A DNA stretch of 64,000 bases from Undaria pinnatifida (Eukaryota > Sar > Phaeophyceae > Laminariales > Alariaceae), in the NCBI GenBank assembly GCA_012845835.1, contig JABAKD010000029.1, positions 816,970 to 880,969 of the forward strand, read 5' to 3'. Numbering within the stretch: the stretch's first letter is position 1; every line of letters starts with the position of its first letter. The notes beneath the pieces were generated by a model. That model saw only the letters and a list, made by a program, of their open reading frames with translations, was not told the origin of the DNA and did no database searches. This document shows positions 11,501 through 23,107 of this stretch, piece after piece. Made by a program: the position numbers and the translations under genes.

Positions 11501-13379
11501 GAGCAAGCAAGTGATTAACCGTTTGCAAGGGGTCAAACAGACAAATACCCCACTTACTTGTGCTAGCAGTAAAGCGCAGCAGCATCTCCGCTAACCGTAG
11601 TAACCACTCTGTAACGGGGAGTAGCTGCCCTAACATCTGCAGAAAAAAAAATCATACGTGGACCCTAGCAGCACTGCGAAGGGCGGCGCGAGTACTAGCA
11701 GCAGCAGAAAGGCAGCCTTTGCGCCAAAAGTATAATGCTCAGCCTCTCCGCCAACTATGAACCGCATTACAGCGGACAGTATCCGTCGTGACAGCTGATG
11801 ATAGAAATCGAATTGCAGCATCGACCCTAGCAATATTGTGGAAGGGCAGCACATGTACCGGCAGCAGAAGGAAGACGGCCTGACGTCTGGACAGCTGAAA
11901 AAATCCGTACCCACACCGACCGCACTATAAAGGGACAGTTACGTCGACAGCAGTGCAGTGTGCCGCACTATCGCAGCTGTGCCCATTCAAAAAGTGGTAT
12001 CAACACTCGCGTACCCATGAATGGTGAAAAATTTGGCCTCGCACACACTGACAGCCTTGCACCAGAAAAAGCCAGCACACAGAATTTCAGCATTCACTAA
12101 ATTCAAGCTCTTGTCACGAGAGGGCCAAGACGAAAAATCTCTCGAATCGATCCTGCAAGGAGCTCTCGCAAAGCAGCGAAGGGTGTCAGAGCTGCAGTGT
12201 TGTAGCTGTGGACGCTGGGGCAGTGAAGGGTCGAGCTATGTGCTGCATGGGCGAAAGCAAAGTAGGAGGCTAGGCTGCTGTACAGTGATCTCTACAGCAG
12301 AAAATCCGACGGTATATGGCATATATTGACGGCAAGCCCATTATGCTGTACTGTAGCTGGGAGCACTGCGAACGTGATGGTGGTTACGCTACGTTACGCA
12401 GTGGATTGCTGTTGATCGTCAAAGATCGGGGAGGGGTCCGGGTTGCTTCAATTGATAGCTGTACGATTTCCAGCAGAACGGGAAGACAGTTTGTCCAACG
12501 CGCAAGACAGATCGGCGCATGTACTTAGACCCATACAATAACCTGCTGCTCGCGTGTCCTGAAAAAATCGCGAAGAAAAAGACTGCCCAAACACTCTGCG
12601 CGAATCGCCGCCTGTTCTCTCGAAGGAGCATCAAAACGAGGGATTCCCAACGCGAGATCCTGGGCCGAGGTAAGGAGTCATCCCAGCACAGGGTCCGCAG
12701 TCCAAGAAGGTCCCTCGAAGGTCGGTCTGGCTCCGTCAGCAGAGCTATACGCAGTCCGATGTAGCTCTCAGCAGGCGGTGTCTCAAACGTGTTGATGCCA
12801 GTATGCTTGCCTTCGGTATGTGCAAACGTCCCAAAGACCCCGAAGCATAAAAAGAAGGACAAGTCGACGGGCGATCTTGAGGTTTGTGCTGGCTGCTCGC
12901 GGAGATGTGCAGATAACGCAGCACAAGGCTGGCAGGGTGCAACATGCTGGCTGAGCGCGAAGCGAACAAGTCTGGTGGATGGGGCTCAGGCAGTTCCGCT
13001 GCGGAGCTGTCCATGTGTCGTGGAACAACTGGCGGGGAACGTGTGACCGGAAAGCCGAGGCGAAGAGCGTGCTCCGGGGAGCAGCGTCTTCTGCACGTAG
13101 TCCGAAGATGTCGTCCGAGCGCTACGTGCCCGGCGACCAACACGTGCGGCCCCTGCCGACTCACTGCTGTAGTGGTCGCCGTTGGAGAAGGAAGGGCGCT
13201 CTCCCCGTTGAGATGCTACCCGCGAGGGAGCAGAGGCGTTGGGCTCGACGAAAAGCAGCAAAAAATTACTAAAACAAAAGGCATCGGATAGATTGGAGGA
13301 GCACTGCTGCACGAGCAACTTCAAGTCTAGACGACGCCCACAGGGTCTACTGGTCCTGCTTCGTCTGTAGGCACGCTAG
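11500..13379. other. No gene supported; probably transposon 5' sequence
   Basis: Long but unrelated open frames on both strands (for example a minus-strand frame with ETPPAESYIGLRIALL near 12750, and a Cys-rich plus-strand frame near 12880-12960) show no known family. A gag with a CCHC knuckle, expected upstream of the gypsy element, was looked for and not seen. Confidence 0.35.
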
Positions 13380-13765
13380 CCCACGTGCATCCGGCTGCGT
13401 CTGCCCCAGTGGCACAGGAAAGAAATCCGACACTGCGCAACGGGCCAGTGGTGACGACACGGCCTCCACCCGATCAGCTGGACGCTATTTCCGTGACAGT
13501 ACGGAAGAACCGCGCATTTCGTCAAGCATTTCGTCAAGCATTTCGTCAAGCAGAAACAGCTCCGGGCCCCTGCCCTTTCGGGCGCAGCGAGAGCTCTATC
13601 TTGCGATTTTACGCCAAAGAACGACAAGGCCACGACGCGAGCACCCGTGGGTTCGGACTCGCGTCGTGCTCCCGCGGCCGGGCGTTCCCAGAGGGGGACG
13701 CCACGGGCCCAAAGGTTCGAGGGCTGGTGTTCCCAGACGGGGACATTGCATACCCATATTCCTAA
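13380..13765 (+). pseudogene. Leader region of the gypsy polyprotein
   Basis: Pro/Arg-rich open frame containing a 12-bp repeat that encodes FRQA three times (13515-13555). No gag signature. It runs into the NADAR region through a frame change near 13765-13835. Its assignment to the element rests on position only. Confidence 0.35.
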
Positions 13766-13799
13766 CACGATCTCGGACGGTTTGGCCCCGTCGACGTTT

Positions 13800-14315
13800 G
13801 ACCCTCCTCTCGAATACTCCACAGACAAAGTGGTTTGTTCTGGCAACCGCCGTCCTACGTTTTGCAGTGGTCTCCTTCGTCGTTTGTCGTGGACGACGTA
13901 TCATATTCTTGCGCGGAGCAGTATTTGATAGCCGAAAAGGCGAGGCTTTTTAAAGACCATCGCGCAGCGGAGCTCATCATGTCAACGCCTGACCCAAGCA
14001 CACACAAACGCGTCAGTCGAGGCGTGCGCAACTTTGACCCCCCTGTTTGGGACAGGGAAAAGCTAAGTGCCGTGTTAGCTGGCACCTACGCCAATTTTTT
14101 GCCAAATCCACGCATGAAACTTCACCTTTTGAGCACTGGCAACACACGTTTGGCCGAGGCCAGCCCCCTGGACCCAGTGTGGGGTATTAGTCTCCGGGCA
14201 GACGACCCAGAGCCAAGGACCCACACAAGTGGAGAGGAGATAGTTTGCTCAGTGAGACAATTTCGGCCGTTCGCGAAGCAATTCGCGACAGCGAGACCGG
14301 GCCGCCACACCCGAC
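13800..14315 (+). pseudogene. NADAR (YbiA-like/DUF1768) domain within the gypsy element
   Basis: The NADAR family comprises ADP-ribose-linked glycosidases; some members remove ADP-ribose from guanine in DNA (family knowledge). Visible here in order: FWQPPSYVLQWSPSSF, VSYSCAEQYLIAEKARLF, the helix with STPDPSTHKRVSRGVRNFD, VWDREKLSAVLAG, NFLPNPRMKLHLLSTGN, LAEASPLDPVWGISL and, after a frameshift, ETISAVREAIRD. These match the family's SaEqY..eKA, kF.qNp.l...LLaTg, vEaSp.D..WGi and ..vR blocks. Two frameshifts (near 13835 and 14235) break it. It lies about 240 bp upstream of the protease frame on the same strand, so it was probably part of the element's gag-pol. A neighbouring host gene fragment is less likely, since no splice sites frame it. 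Confidence 0.8.
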
Positions 14316-14552
14316 CTACCCTCGTCGGTTCCGCAGCCCCATTGGGAATGCTGGAATCCACGAAATCTCGTCCGCTTTGCCGTCGCGCTCGGGGACCGCG
14401 GCCGGCGTTTGCCAAGGCCCTTCTTCGGAGGTTTCGGCCTATTTTTTGGGCACACCCGCCGACCAAAACATCCGGAGGCTTAGGCAATAGCTTCTGACGG
14501 CACCTCAGGCCGTGCGCTGCCAGAACACGGCCCTTGCCTCGTCGGGGGTACG

Positions 14553-14957
14553 GTGACGCTGGACGACGTTTCTTTCACTACCGAGATTGCAATACATAGC
14601 AGAGGGTACGCCATTGCGCCTTATACACGCGTGGCGCTCCTCGATACTGGCTCCCCTCAAACCGTCATCCGAAGTGACGTGTTGGACCGTGTGCTACTGG
14701 TAGGCGCCGCTTCGTCGGCATGCGAGAGGCCCAGCAGCCCTCGCTCCTGGCGTGGTTTTGGCGTATCCGCCCCTTCACGGACCACGACCCGCATCCACCT
14801 GGGCGTCCAATGCTTCCGCGAAAAAGAGCCGACGTACTTTCTCGCGGTGTGGGTATGCGTTGTCCCTCCACCGGTCATGAAGCACGCTGTCTTGCTGGGC
14901 CGCGACAGCTGGATGCGCTTCAACACCCGTTCGTACCGCGCCTTGCCCCCTCGATAA
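14553..14957 (+). pseudogene. Gypsy aspartic protease (retropepsin-like) domain
   Basis: Contains LLDTGSPQTVI with the catalytic Asp in DTG (14643-14651) and a flap-distal AVLLGRDSWMRF, corresponding to the ILGRD strand of retropepsins. It would cleave the Gag-Pol polyprotein. It ends at a TAA before the next open frame, which a live element would probably read through or lack. Confidence 0.75.
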
Positions 14958-14963
14958 TCAGGT

Positions 14964-15740
14964 TTGGGCGAGCTGACGATGTCCCACCACGCTACAACAG
15001 GCGTAGCCGCTTATGCCGTCGACCCCGCAGCTACGGACGGTTCTTTCCACCTCCTCTATGATGGTACTACAGGTGTTGCCTTGTCGGATGAGCCCCAGCT
15101 GCTCGCGGTCAACTTGGTGCGCAGTAACGGCTCCCCTGTTCTCATAGGACACCACTTTGTCGACATACTGCCGCAGCCGGACTTTATATCGGGGCAGAAA
15201 CATGTTGTTGCTTCAGGATGTCAGGTGCTTCCCTTAACAGGTGTCGCGGACTTCGATCCAGGCGAACTCGTCGGGGTCGCCGACGCCCCACTTTTGCGCG
15301 TCCCGCAGGGTGCCTTGCAACATACCACCCACGCTGCGGGGCCCCACGCTGGCCAGACTGCGGACAGTCAGGTCTCTGCGGTCGCACCCTCGCCTGACAC
15401 GGAGGTGGCAGCTCCCACCGTGCCGTCGCCCTCGCCGGCGCTAATGGGACGATTGAACCTTGCCAAGTGTTCTGCGTTTCTATGCGTCTGGGCCCGACTC
15501 CCACCGCACCTGCGGGAGATCGCGTTCAATTTACACGACCCTGGCTGGGATCCCCCGGCCATCGAGCAACTGGGGGATATGCTCTGCGACTTTCCTGATG
15601 TGTGCTCCACCTCGAAGACGGATTTGGGGTCTTGCTCCTTGATGCCCTTCGATTTCTCGGTTCCGGAGGGCGGCGCTCCGTTCATTTCACGGTCCCATCG
15701 CAAACCCTATACTGGCCAAAGAAGTGGACGCGACCCTTAA
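14964..15740 (+). pseudogene. Gypsy protease-RT linker and start of reverse transcriptase
   Basis: A 258-codon open frame. The first half is a spacer. From about 15560 it reads LGDMLCDFPDVCSTSKTDLG and then FISRSHRKP, the typical entry into a Ty3/gypsy reverse transcriptase (f.dvfs.s..dlG...r..P). The frame shifts at about 15720 into the RT frame. Confidence 0.7.
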
Positions 15741-16962
15741 CCAATACCTCGCGGTTGGGTTGATCCAGCACTCGACTTTACCGTATCCGAGCCCGCTGGT
15801 GGTCATCCCGAAGAAATCTGGTGGTGTGAAGATCACGGTGAACTACAAGAAGCTCAACCAAATTAGCAAGCTCAGCCAACTGCCGATTCCCCGCATGGAC
15901 GTGGTCCTGGACTCCTTAGGCTCAGGTCGTGTGCTTTCCTTGTTCGACTTGGTTTCCTCGGTCCACCAGATAACGGCACCTAAGAAAACAGTTCCCCTTA
16001 CAGCGTTCTGCACACCAACAGGCCTCTACGAGTGGCTCGTTATGCCTCAGGGCAGCGGCGCCTTGCCTGGGCGTTTCGCCAAGGTCATCAATGAGATATT
16101 CAAGGACTTGAAACAGGTGGCAGCATACCTCGACGATGTCATCGTGTTCGATTCCGACCCGGTAGCGCATGTTCCGACGATTCGTTCCCTCTTCGAGGGC
16201 CTTCGAATTCATAATCTCAAGCTTTCCCCCTCGAAGGCGCGATTGGGTGCCACCGATGCAAACTTTCTAGGCCACTCCATTTCCCCAGCAGGTCTACGCC
16301 CAAACGCGAAAAAAATGTCGGTATTGACCAATATGCCGATGCCCACAGACGTTAAGCAGGTGCGCGCACTCATGGGTGGCGTCAACTATTACCGCAAATT
16401 ATTGCCCGACTTATCGAAGAGGCTTCGTCCGATTAACGCGCTCCTCCGGAAGGGAGTTAAGTTTGCTTTCACGCCTGCTATGGAGAAGTTGGCGCGAGAA
16501 ATCTTGGCGGAGCTCACGACACCGCCGGTCCTCGTTTTACCCGATTGGGACGCCATTGCCAACGGGTCACGCCCGTTTCACGTGTATTGCGACGCCTGCA
16601 TCGACGGGTTCGGCGCCGCTCTCGAACAGGAGCAGACGGACGGCTCCAAACAATCTATCGCGTACATCAGCCGAGCCACGTTCGACTCTGAAAGACATCG
16701 GACTCCTCTTGATTTGGAGATTGACAGGATCGTCTGGGCTCTCAAACGCCTCCGCGGCTACATTTGGGGCACCAAGTTCCGTATACTCTCTGACCACAAG
16801 GCGCTGGAAAACATAGGTAAGGTGGGCGACCACAACGCCCGAGTCCAGATGATGGCTCGAATTCCTCACCGCGTTCGACTACACCCTCGACTACCGCAAA
16901 GGAAGCGCGAACGGCAACGCCGACTTCCTGTCTCGCTTACCGGAGCCTTCCACGGAACATGA
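15724..16962 (+). pseudogene. Gypsy reverse transcriptase and RNase H
   Basis: 412 codons open. RT motifs in order: SPLVVIPKKSGGVKITVNYK, a region equivalent to D.a.gy.qi but reading LFDLVSSVHQI, YEWLVMPQGSGALPGRFAKV, the catalytic AYLDDVIVF (near 16126), LKLSPSKARLG, FLGHSISPAGLRP and the palm/thumb region. RNase H follows with VYCDACIDGFGAALEQ, SIAYISRATFDSERH and ILSDHKALENI. The last 40 residues are out of frame. The true continuation (ADFLSRLPEP, up to about 17164) lies in another frame, so a frameshift occurred near 16855. Confidence 0.92.
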
Positions 16963-18147
16963 CCGCAATGGTTTGACGAGTCTTACCCCTGTTGAGAATG
17001 GTGGCATATACCTCATAAGGGCTTGCGGGCTGCACATTCCTTCCACTCTGATTCCGGGTGTCGGCTTGGGTGGGCTAATGCCCGCACCGAAAGTATTGCC
17101 TTGGGCGGGCTTCCTTTCACCCTTGCCGACTGTTGCGATTTTCGCGCACACGGGCAACGTATGAGGCTTGACGACCTTCCTACTCCTTCCAGGAGATTAG
17201 TCGCTCGTGTTTCTGCATCCGCCGCCACCGTCGATAGCTCTCCCGGCCGTGGGTGGGTCTCGCGTGCAGCCGACAACGATTTCGCTTCCGTTTTTGCTGT
17301 ACCCACCGCGGTCAGCGAGGGCCCCGCGGAAGCCCCGGCTACCACGACGTCAGTCACCAACCGACCCATTCCAGGAGCTGGGTACAAGGGACTGACTCGG
17401 TTGAGTCCACGGGCCCGACCGCGTCCGTCTCTACCTCACCCAGTTCCCCGGCGCCCCAGACGATGACGCAGTTTTCAGACCGCATTTCCACTCGAACGCG
17501 CCGGCGTTCAGAAACAGCAGCTTGTAAGGCACCCCCTGCTGTCGACTATAGCTTTCGCGCCCGGTGGAGCCCCTCGGCTATCTTCCAGACGAGATACAAC
17601 CCCACCGCCAGTCTCACGGCCGCGGCTGGCTCCGCCCGCCGCCGCGACCCCTGCTCTTGCCGACTCGCTGGTCCGCACGGTGCCGCTTCCGTCCGACCAC
17701 CACCACGCAGAGCTTCTGGAACTCCTCTCGCACGGCTCGCGCCTTCTCCTGGTGGCATGCCAATTGCATCTACATGGTCGGACGCCCTTGGTGACGCTGC
17801 TGAATTGCGATTTGCTTATTCCGTCGCGCGTTATTCGCATGTCGATTGGAAGTGAGAGCAGCACGTTGAGCCGACGTGCCGCGCCACGATGAGTTACATC
17901 TCTTTCGGTCGGCCATCGGTCCTGCCGCCCGACGTTTTGGCGTGCTAATCCCTCGCACAAGCATCTCTCCCTCGCAGACATCTGGGAGCAGGCGGGTAAG
18001 GGTCGACTACATACAACCGACGACAGCATCGTTCTACTCGTCCGCAACCCGACACTGCCGCCGACAAGGTCTGACAAACCCAACTCTGTGGGGCAAGCTG
18101 CTTGCTTGCTAAACGACGAGCCGGTTCGCATATATGTCCCCCTGCTC
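16963..18147 (+). pseudogene. RNase H tail and linker before integrase, degenerate
   Basis: The RNase H end and a Pro-rich linker continue in shifted frames. From about 17960 a frame with HLSLADIWEQAGKG and DEPVRIYVPLL runs to the MITE insertion. The latter is the stretch that normally precedes the integrase zinc finger. The long overlapping minus-strand frames are shadows. Confidence 0.5.
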
Positions 18148-18393
18148 GACTGATTCTACGATAGACCCCCCAAAACTTGCGATCTTCTTTTACGAACGTT
18201 CCATGGCTGCTCGACACAAGGAAAAATACGATTGGAAATAAAGTATCCATATATTTTCTTGTGTGCGAAGGCCTATCAATCGATGACATCGGGGTATCGA
18301 GGGACACCGTATTTCGGAAAATACGACCGGGAGCTGGTTTTGAAACCGGCGATTTCGGTAATGAAAAGTTTGGGGGGCTACCGTAGAACGACT
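18148..18393 (+). mobile_element. MITE, copy 2, nested in the gypsy integrase
   Basis: 246-bp element with imperfect terminal inverted repeats (left GACTGATTCTACG, right CCGTAGAACGACT, plus CCCCCCAAAA/TTTGGGGGG inner blocks). It is flanked on both sides by TGCTC (18143-18147 and 18394-18398). The integrase-like frame stops at the left flank and resumes at the right flank, just before the HHCC zinc-binding segment. It is related to 7677-7991. Confidence 0.82.
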
Positions 18394-18398
18394 TGCTC

Positions 18399-19620
18399 AT
18401 GCGCCCTTGGACCATGCAAGCTTGTCATTCGACGGCCTCTTGCCATATTGGCACCACGCGCACGTTGCGCATGCTGGAGCGTTTTCATTGGTGGATTGGC
18501 ATGAATATGCACCCGGTGATGGCTTCGCCACTGCTTGAAATGCCAAACGCAGAAAAGCCTACGGCTGACTGTCCGCTAGTCAATCATCCCAATGCCTCTG
18601 CCTGAAGGTCCAGGTGTCGCCGTCAGTGTTGGCTACTTCGGCCTCCTTCCGGTCACGCCACGAGGCAACACCTACATCTTGCTGTTCACCGATCGCTTCA
18701 GTCGTCGGGCCGACATGTTGCCCGTCACTGCCGCCAAGTTCACCGTGGAGGGTACAGCCAATATCCTAGTGAATCAATGCATTTCCTTGTGGGGGTTCCC
18801 ATGTACCATACTCTCGGACAACGGCCTGCAGGTAAACTGTCCTGCTCCAAGCTTTTACAAGCTGTATATCAGCTGTTGGGCGTGCGCAAGCTTACTACAA
18901 GCTCCTATCATCCCAACTGTAACGGGGGCGTTGAGCGGGTGAACCACACTATGACCCAAATGCTGGCTATAGTCGTCAACGAGCGACAAGACGATTGGGA
19001 CTTGCATCTTCCTCACGTCTAATTTGCTTACAACAATTCCGTCAGCGCAGCGACGGGCCTGGCCCCCAACGAGGTCAACATGGGCAGACCCCCATGTCTC
19101 TCCCTGACGGTTTTCGACCGCACCGGCGTCGTGGGGCACCAGAGTCTGGCCCGCAACCACCTGGCCTATTGCTAGTTCGCCACCGGCCGGCAAAAGTGCG
19201 CGAACGACATTGTTCGCGCACACCACGCTCTCACAGTTTCTCGTGTTAACCGCAGAAACTACGCCTTCACGGAAGCGCTTCGTCCGGCACCTAACTTCCC
19301 TGTGGGTGGTTTGGCATGGGTGTACAACTCAGCCTCCATCATCCGCCAGGGTTTGAAGGCAAACACGGACGCCAGGGTGCTCAAGGCCGAACTCGCGGTT
19401 AACTAGACGGGTCCTTACAAGATCCCGGCAGTCGGTCCCTGCTCCGCTGCCGAGACCCCGGACGGCTCACCACTCGGGGGCAACCTCCTGTATTTGGACC
19501 TCTCTTCCAACCTGCCTGGCTCGGACGCTCGTCGGCGTGTGGTGATTAAACGCTGCAAGCACTGCGCCAGCCCCCACGACAGCGGGGACATGCCCAAATA
19601 CCTACCGGCGGGGCTGACGC
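18399..19620 (+). pseudogene. Gypsy integrase, HHCC and catalytic core
   Basis: From 18399 a frame with the zinc-finger histidines (ACHSTASCHIGTTRTLRML) and a WWIGM motif leads to C-x2-C-like residues. The core follows with LFTDRF (first Asp, near 18690), ILSDNG (second Asp, near 18817) and NGGVERVNHT (Glu, near 18935). A frameshift near 18830 separates the second Asp from the Glu part, and TAA/TAG stops at 19020, 19173 and 19404 interrupt the rest. FAYNNSVSAATGLAPNEV is the usual end-of-core block. Confidence 0.85.
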
Positions 19621-19639
19621 AGTATGTGCTCAGTAACTT

Positions 19640-19890
19640 TTCCAAGATGCCCCCTCCGTACCACGTCACTCAAGACGATGTTTCGACCCCTCCCCAACGG
19701 CTGGAAGTGGAGCAGATCACCGGCCATCAGTCGGTCCGGGGGCGAGATGGCGTCATCGCGGTACTATACAAGACGCATCGGGCGGGACTCTCTGGACCTT
19801 CCTGGGAATGGGAAATGGACCTCCACCTCTCCTGCCCCCACATTTTGCGTTATTGGGCCGGCACGCCGGACCAGAACCGCCAAACCAACC
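19640..19890 (+). pseudogene. Chromodomain at the integrase C-terminus
   Basis: LEVEQITGHQSVRGRDGV, IAVLYKTHRAGLSGPSWEWE and CPHILRYWAG match the three-strand-plus-helix chromodomain pattern (eVE.Il..R...., ..YlVkW.g....s.WE, L...~ll..Y). In chromoviruses this domain reads histone marks to steer integration. It sits in the same open frame as the integrase tail. Confidence 0.7.
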
Positions 19891-20320
19891 GCCTCTACCG
19901 CCGAATGCGGATCGCGGTGGCACAGCACGAGCTCTCCCGCAACAACGGGGAGCACAGCTCTCCCGCAACAACGGGGAGCATTTCCTGCCGCCCGGCTACG
20001 CTTGTGTTACCCGCGCCGAATGGTTCCGCCGCAACCACGACACGGTGCTTCCTAAGGGAGCCCACGTTTGGGACAAGGGAGACGATGGGTTATGGTGGCT
20101 TGGAGAAATCAGCGCACGCACAACCGAGGACACGGTATACCTGGTCTGCTTTCTAGACGACCCGGGGGCGATTAAGCTTCCTCTTCCCCCAGCGCGCTAC
20201 ACGACTTCGACGGGAGCCGTACGAGGTTCTTGGTGCCTGCAAGTTCACATCGCCAGCGCGTTTCCTCGGGGGGTCCACCGTAACGTAGATGAATCTCGAG
20301 ACGCGACCGAGGCCAGTTGA
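19890..20320 (+). pseudogene. C-terminal Trp-rich extension after the chromodomain
   Basis: After a frame change, an open frame contains KGAHVWDKGDDGLWWLGEI and YLVCFLDDPGAIKLPLPPARY and ends at a TGA at 20320. The pattern resembles a small Tudor/agenet-like barrel, but that is a guess from spacing of aromatic residues. A 27-bp duplication (CTCTCCCGCAACAACGGGGA repeated, 19930-19980) precedes it. Confidence 0.4.
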
Positions 20321-21188
20321 TTTTCAATCCACCGCCGCCTCTCGATATTTCTCCATTTTTTTCCTGGGTTACGGGGTTTAGAGTTTGGCCTTTGGGTTGT
20401 TTGCGGTGTTTCGATCGTTTTTTTTTACTGGGTGTGGGACGTTATAACCATTTTTTTTTGGTCCTGCCGGTGCCCCCCCCGCCCTGTGCCGGGCCAGAGT
20501 TCGGGTGTTTACGAAGCTATATGAGGCGCAGGACTGTTTTTTGTGTTTGTTCAGTTTCGCCCTGCCGACGCCCTCCTCAGCCCAGAGCCGGGGGGCGACC
20601 AGGGTTCCCTCTTCGCGCATAACGTGGTACAGGGGCTATATATGTGAATGTGTCTTATTTATTTTTTTTTCTTGTGTTGTATTTGTTTTACTTGTTTCGG
20701 CTGAACAATCCCCCCCCTCACGGGGCTGTAGGTGGTGTCACCTTCCATTCCGGGTATTTGTCTCTTCCTCGTCTAACCTCCACCGTGCCAACGGTCCGCG
20801 GGAGGTTTTTGGCATTACTTCTTCCTCGAATTGGCGCCTGTGTTCCTCTTCCTTTCGACAAGGGTTTGCCTTGTCATAGTGCATCTTCTGTGATTTGTTT
20901 GCCGTACGCGTAGAGCCTTTTCTGCCCCCCCCCCCCCCTCCCCCCCGCCACACCACGGTACGCGATAAGTTTTTGATGGGTGGCTTGCCAGGTTGTAGGG
21001 TCTGTGCTTCCTTCAGCTGATTTTCTTCGCGTTTCCCTGGCTCCATAGCCAGGCCGTTAGAGGTGTGGGAGTAGGTGTTGAGAAGCCGCACTTTCGACTC
21101 ATGGTCTAGTTCGTAGATTCGTAGAACCGGAGTTTCCCCGAATCTCCCATGTTTCTGTATATATATGCGGCTCATCAGGGCGGGCTAA
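20321..21188 (+). other. Non-coding tail of the gypsy element
   Basis: No coding signal; T-rich and C-rich runs, including a run of C at about 20926-20945. The position between the last domain and the candidate LTR suits a 3' untranslated region. Confidence 0.4.
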
Positions 21189-21478
21189 TGTTAAGGTACG
21201 GCCTTGAAAGGCCTGCCATTGCCTGATTTGATAGGTAATGGGCCGTTTTCGTATGATAGGTGGACGTTATCTATTCGGGGTAGTTAGGAAAGGAAACCGA
21301 GGCATGCGCCTCGGTTCTCAGTTGCTATCCGGGGCTCTGTGGAAGTACTAAAGCTGCCTATCTACTACGTACGGCCAAGAAAGTGAGTACTTACCGAGGA
21401 CCTGCTCAACAGGCATACCTGTAGGGGGCACTCTTTGTGCCCGCCCTATACCCTTACACTAGTTACAGGGCACACCTT
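21189..21478 (+). mobile_element. Candidate 3' LTR of the gypsy element
   Basis: After a purine-rich CAGGGCGGG the sequence begins TGTTAAGGTACGG and ends with ...CAGGGCACA, giving TG...CA ends about 290 bp apart. Without a second LTR this is not proven. Confidence 0.3.
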
Positions 21479-23107
21479 TTAAGTACACGGCATCACGCCG
21501 ACACCAGGAAATCATGCCAACGCCAGAAACGCGCCGAATTTACGGGAACTGAACTTGAAGCGAAACTACGATGCCATCGTGTGGGGGTGTAAGGTGGTAT
21601 GGGGGATCGGGTGCGACGTGCACGGGTGATGTCGTTTCAGCAATAACAATGCTCAACAAGTTTTGTACGTCATCTGCAACCGGATCAAAATTTTGCTCCA
21701 CTCGTTAAAAACTTGTCGATACTCCTTGCATGAGAAGAGACCGGAAACTGGAAGTGTAAAGCGGCCTCAAACACCTACTACAGTAACTGTAGTATGTGTA
21801 CCATCAGCCCTATAAAAAATACTGTTTGCCTCAAGCGGGCTGGATTTACAAAGCAGCTTCTTCTTCAGACTTGTATATCTCGACTGTTAATAGGGTTGCG
21901 TTTCAACTAAAAATCAACTGCTCTTTGATTTAAATCAACGGAATTTTTAACATCAATTTCGGTTGAACTTTTATTTGATTTGTTGATTTAGATCAATCTC
22001 GGTCGAGATCTCGATCAACTTTATTTCGTTGATTTCTCGGTTGATTGTTTTTGTTGTTTACCCCTCTGAGCCGTCCGCATAGCGTCTCCGCGCCATACCA
22101 TGCCCCCACAAGCCCATGCAAAGTCCCTGGCTCGTCATTTGACGCCTCCTGTGCCTGTTGCACCTAGGTCCTGGTATATAGCGCTGCCACACTACTAGTC
22201 TAGACTATATTGTATGAAAGCGAGGCTATGCCGCCTGCGGCTCCGCGCATGCCCGCGACGGTCGAGGATGTCACGGGCAAACAGAGGCCGTAAACGCGAC
22301 ACTACATACTGACAAGGGGTGCAAAATTAGACATGCTTGGTTGAGGGCGAAAACAAAACGCCGAACACCAAAAAGCACACACTCCCTGTTTTCGTGCGTA
22401 CATCCAGCACAACATACAACTGGTGTACCACGACTCTTCTACAATAGGCACAAAATGGCAAGAAAGGGCGTGCCAGTCTTCCAACTCCCGCCATCAGACT
22501 AGTAGCAAGTAAATGGGGAAAAAAGTGGACGTACGCGCAAAAGAAAAAAGAAGACGAAGGGCATGTCGGGATTTGTGGATCTACTTGATGAAGGTGGCGT
22601 TACATGACATGAATACTCGCTCGTCACAGCAGGCCGCACAACTCTTATTCATGTGTAACTTCAACCACAGCGGCAGCGGCAGCGCCACCAACCTGGAGTT
22701 CGACAAGCAGTAAGCAGTATCCGGTGTAATATGATATGCATACAGAATAGATTTACTCACGGCTAACGTCCTTGAAATATATTTTTTTTGAAATGGATTC
22801 TTCACTTTGAGCCGGTACGAACAGAACAAAAAAAAGAGGGAAGAAAAAGAAATAAACGAAGCAGTAAAAACATGGTATCGGATACACACCGAGGCTCGAA
22901 CGCAAAGGGAAGAAAAACAAGAGAATTGAAAAAACTGTTGAAAAAAGACGGTTCACCGCGAGATTCGAAATCGCAGCTCGTGGTAGCAAATGTTCGGGGC
23001 TACTCGTCGAGCTGCTGCTGTACAACATCAAGAAGGGCTTTTATGTTGGTGGCACAAACTTTTTTTTTGTGATTTTATACGTATAGTCTAAACGTATAAC
23101 TACGCAC

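Larger units (their letters stand above)
13380..20320 (+). mobile_element. Ty3/gypsy chromodomain retrotransposon, decayed, with NADAR domain
   Basis: Order on the plus strand: low-complexity leader, NADAR domain, aspartic protease, linker, reverse transcriptase, RNase H, long linker, integrase (interrupted by a MITE), chromodomain, and a Trp-rich C-terminal extension. Several frameshifts (for example near 13835, 14235, 15720, 16855 and 18830) and in-frame stops (near 19021, 19173 and 19404) show it is inactive. A candidate 3' LTR lies at 21189; no matching 5' LTR was found. The part order is that of a chromovirus, with the NADAR domain as an unusual addition. Confidence 0.85.

Noticed and set aside
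12745-13324. Minus-strand open frames as host exons
   Set aside because: Overlapping open frames on both strands, no matching splice phases and no family; more likely transposon leader sequence.
17508-18131. 207-codon minus-strand frame across the gypsy linker
   Set aside because: Antisense to the element; GC-rich composition keeps it open and it has no domain.
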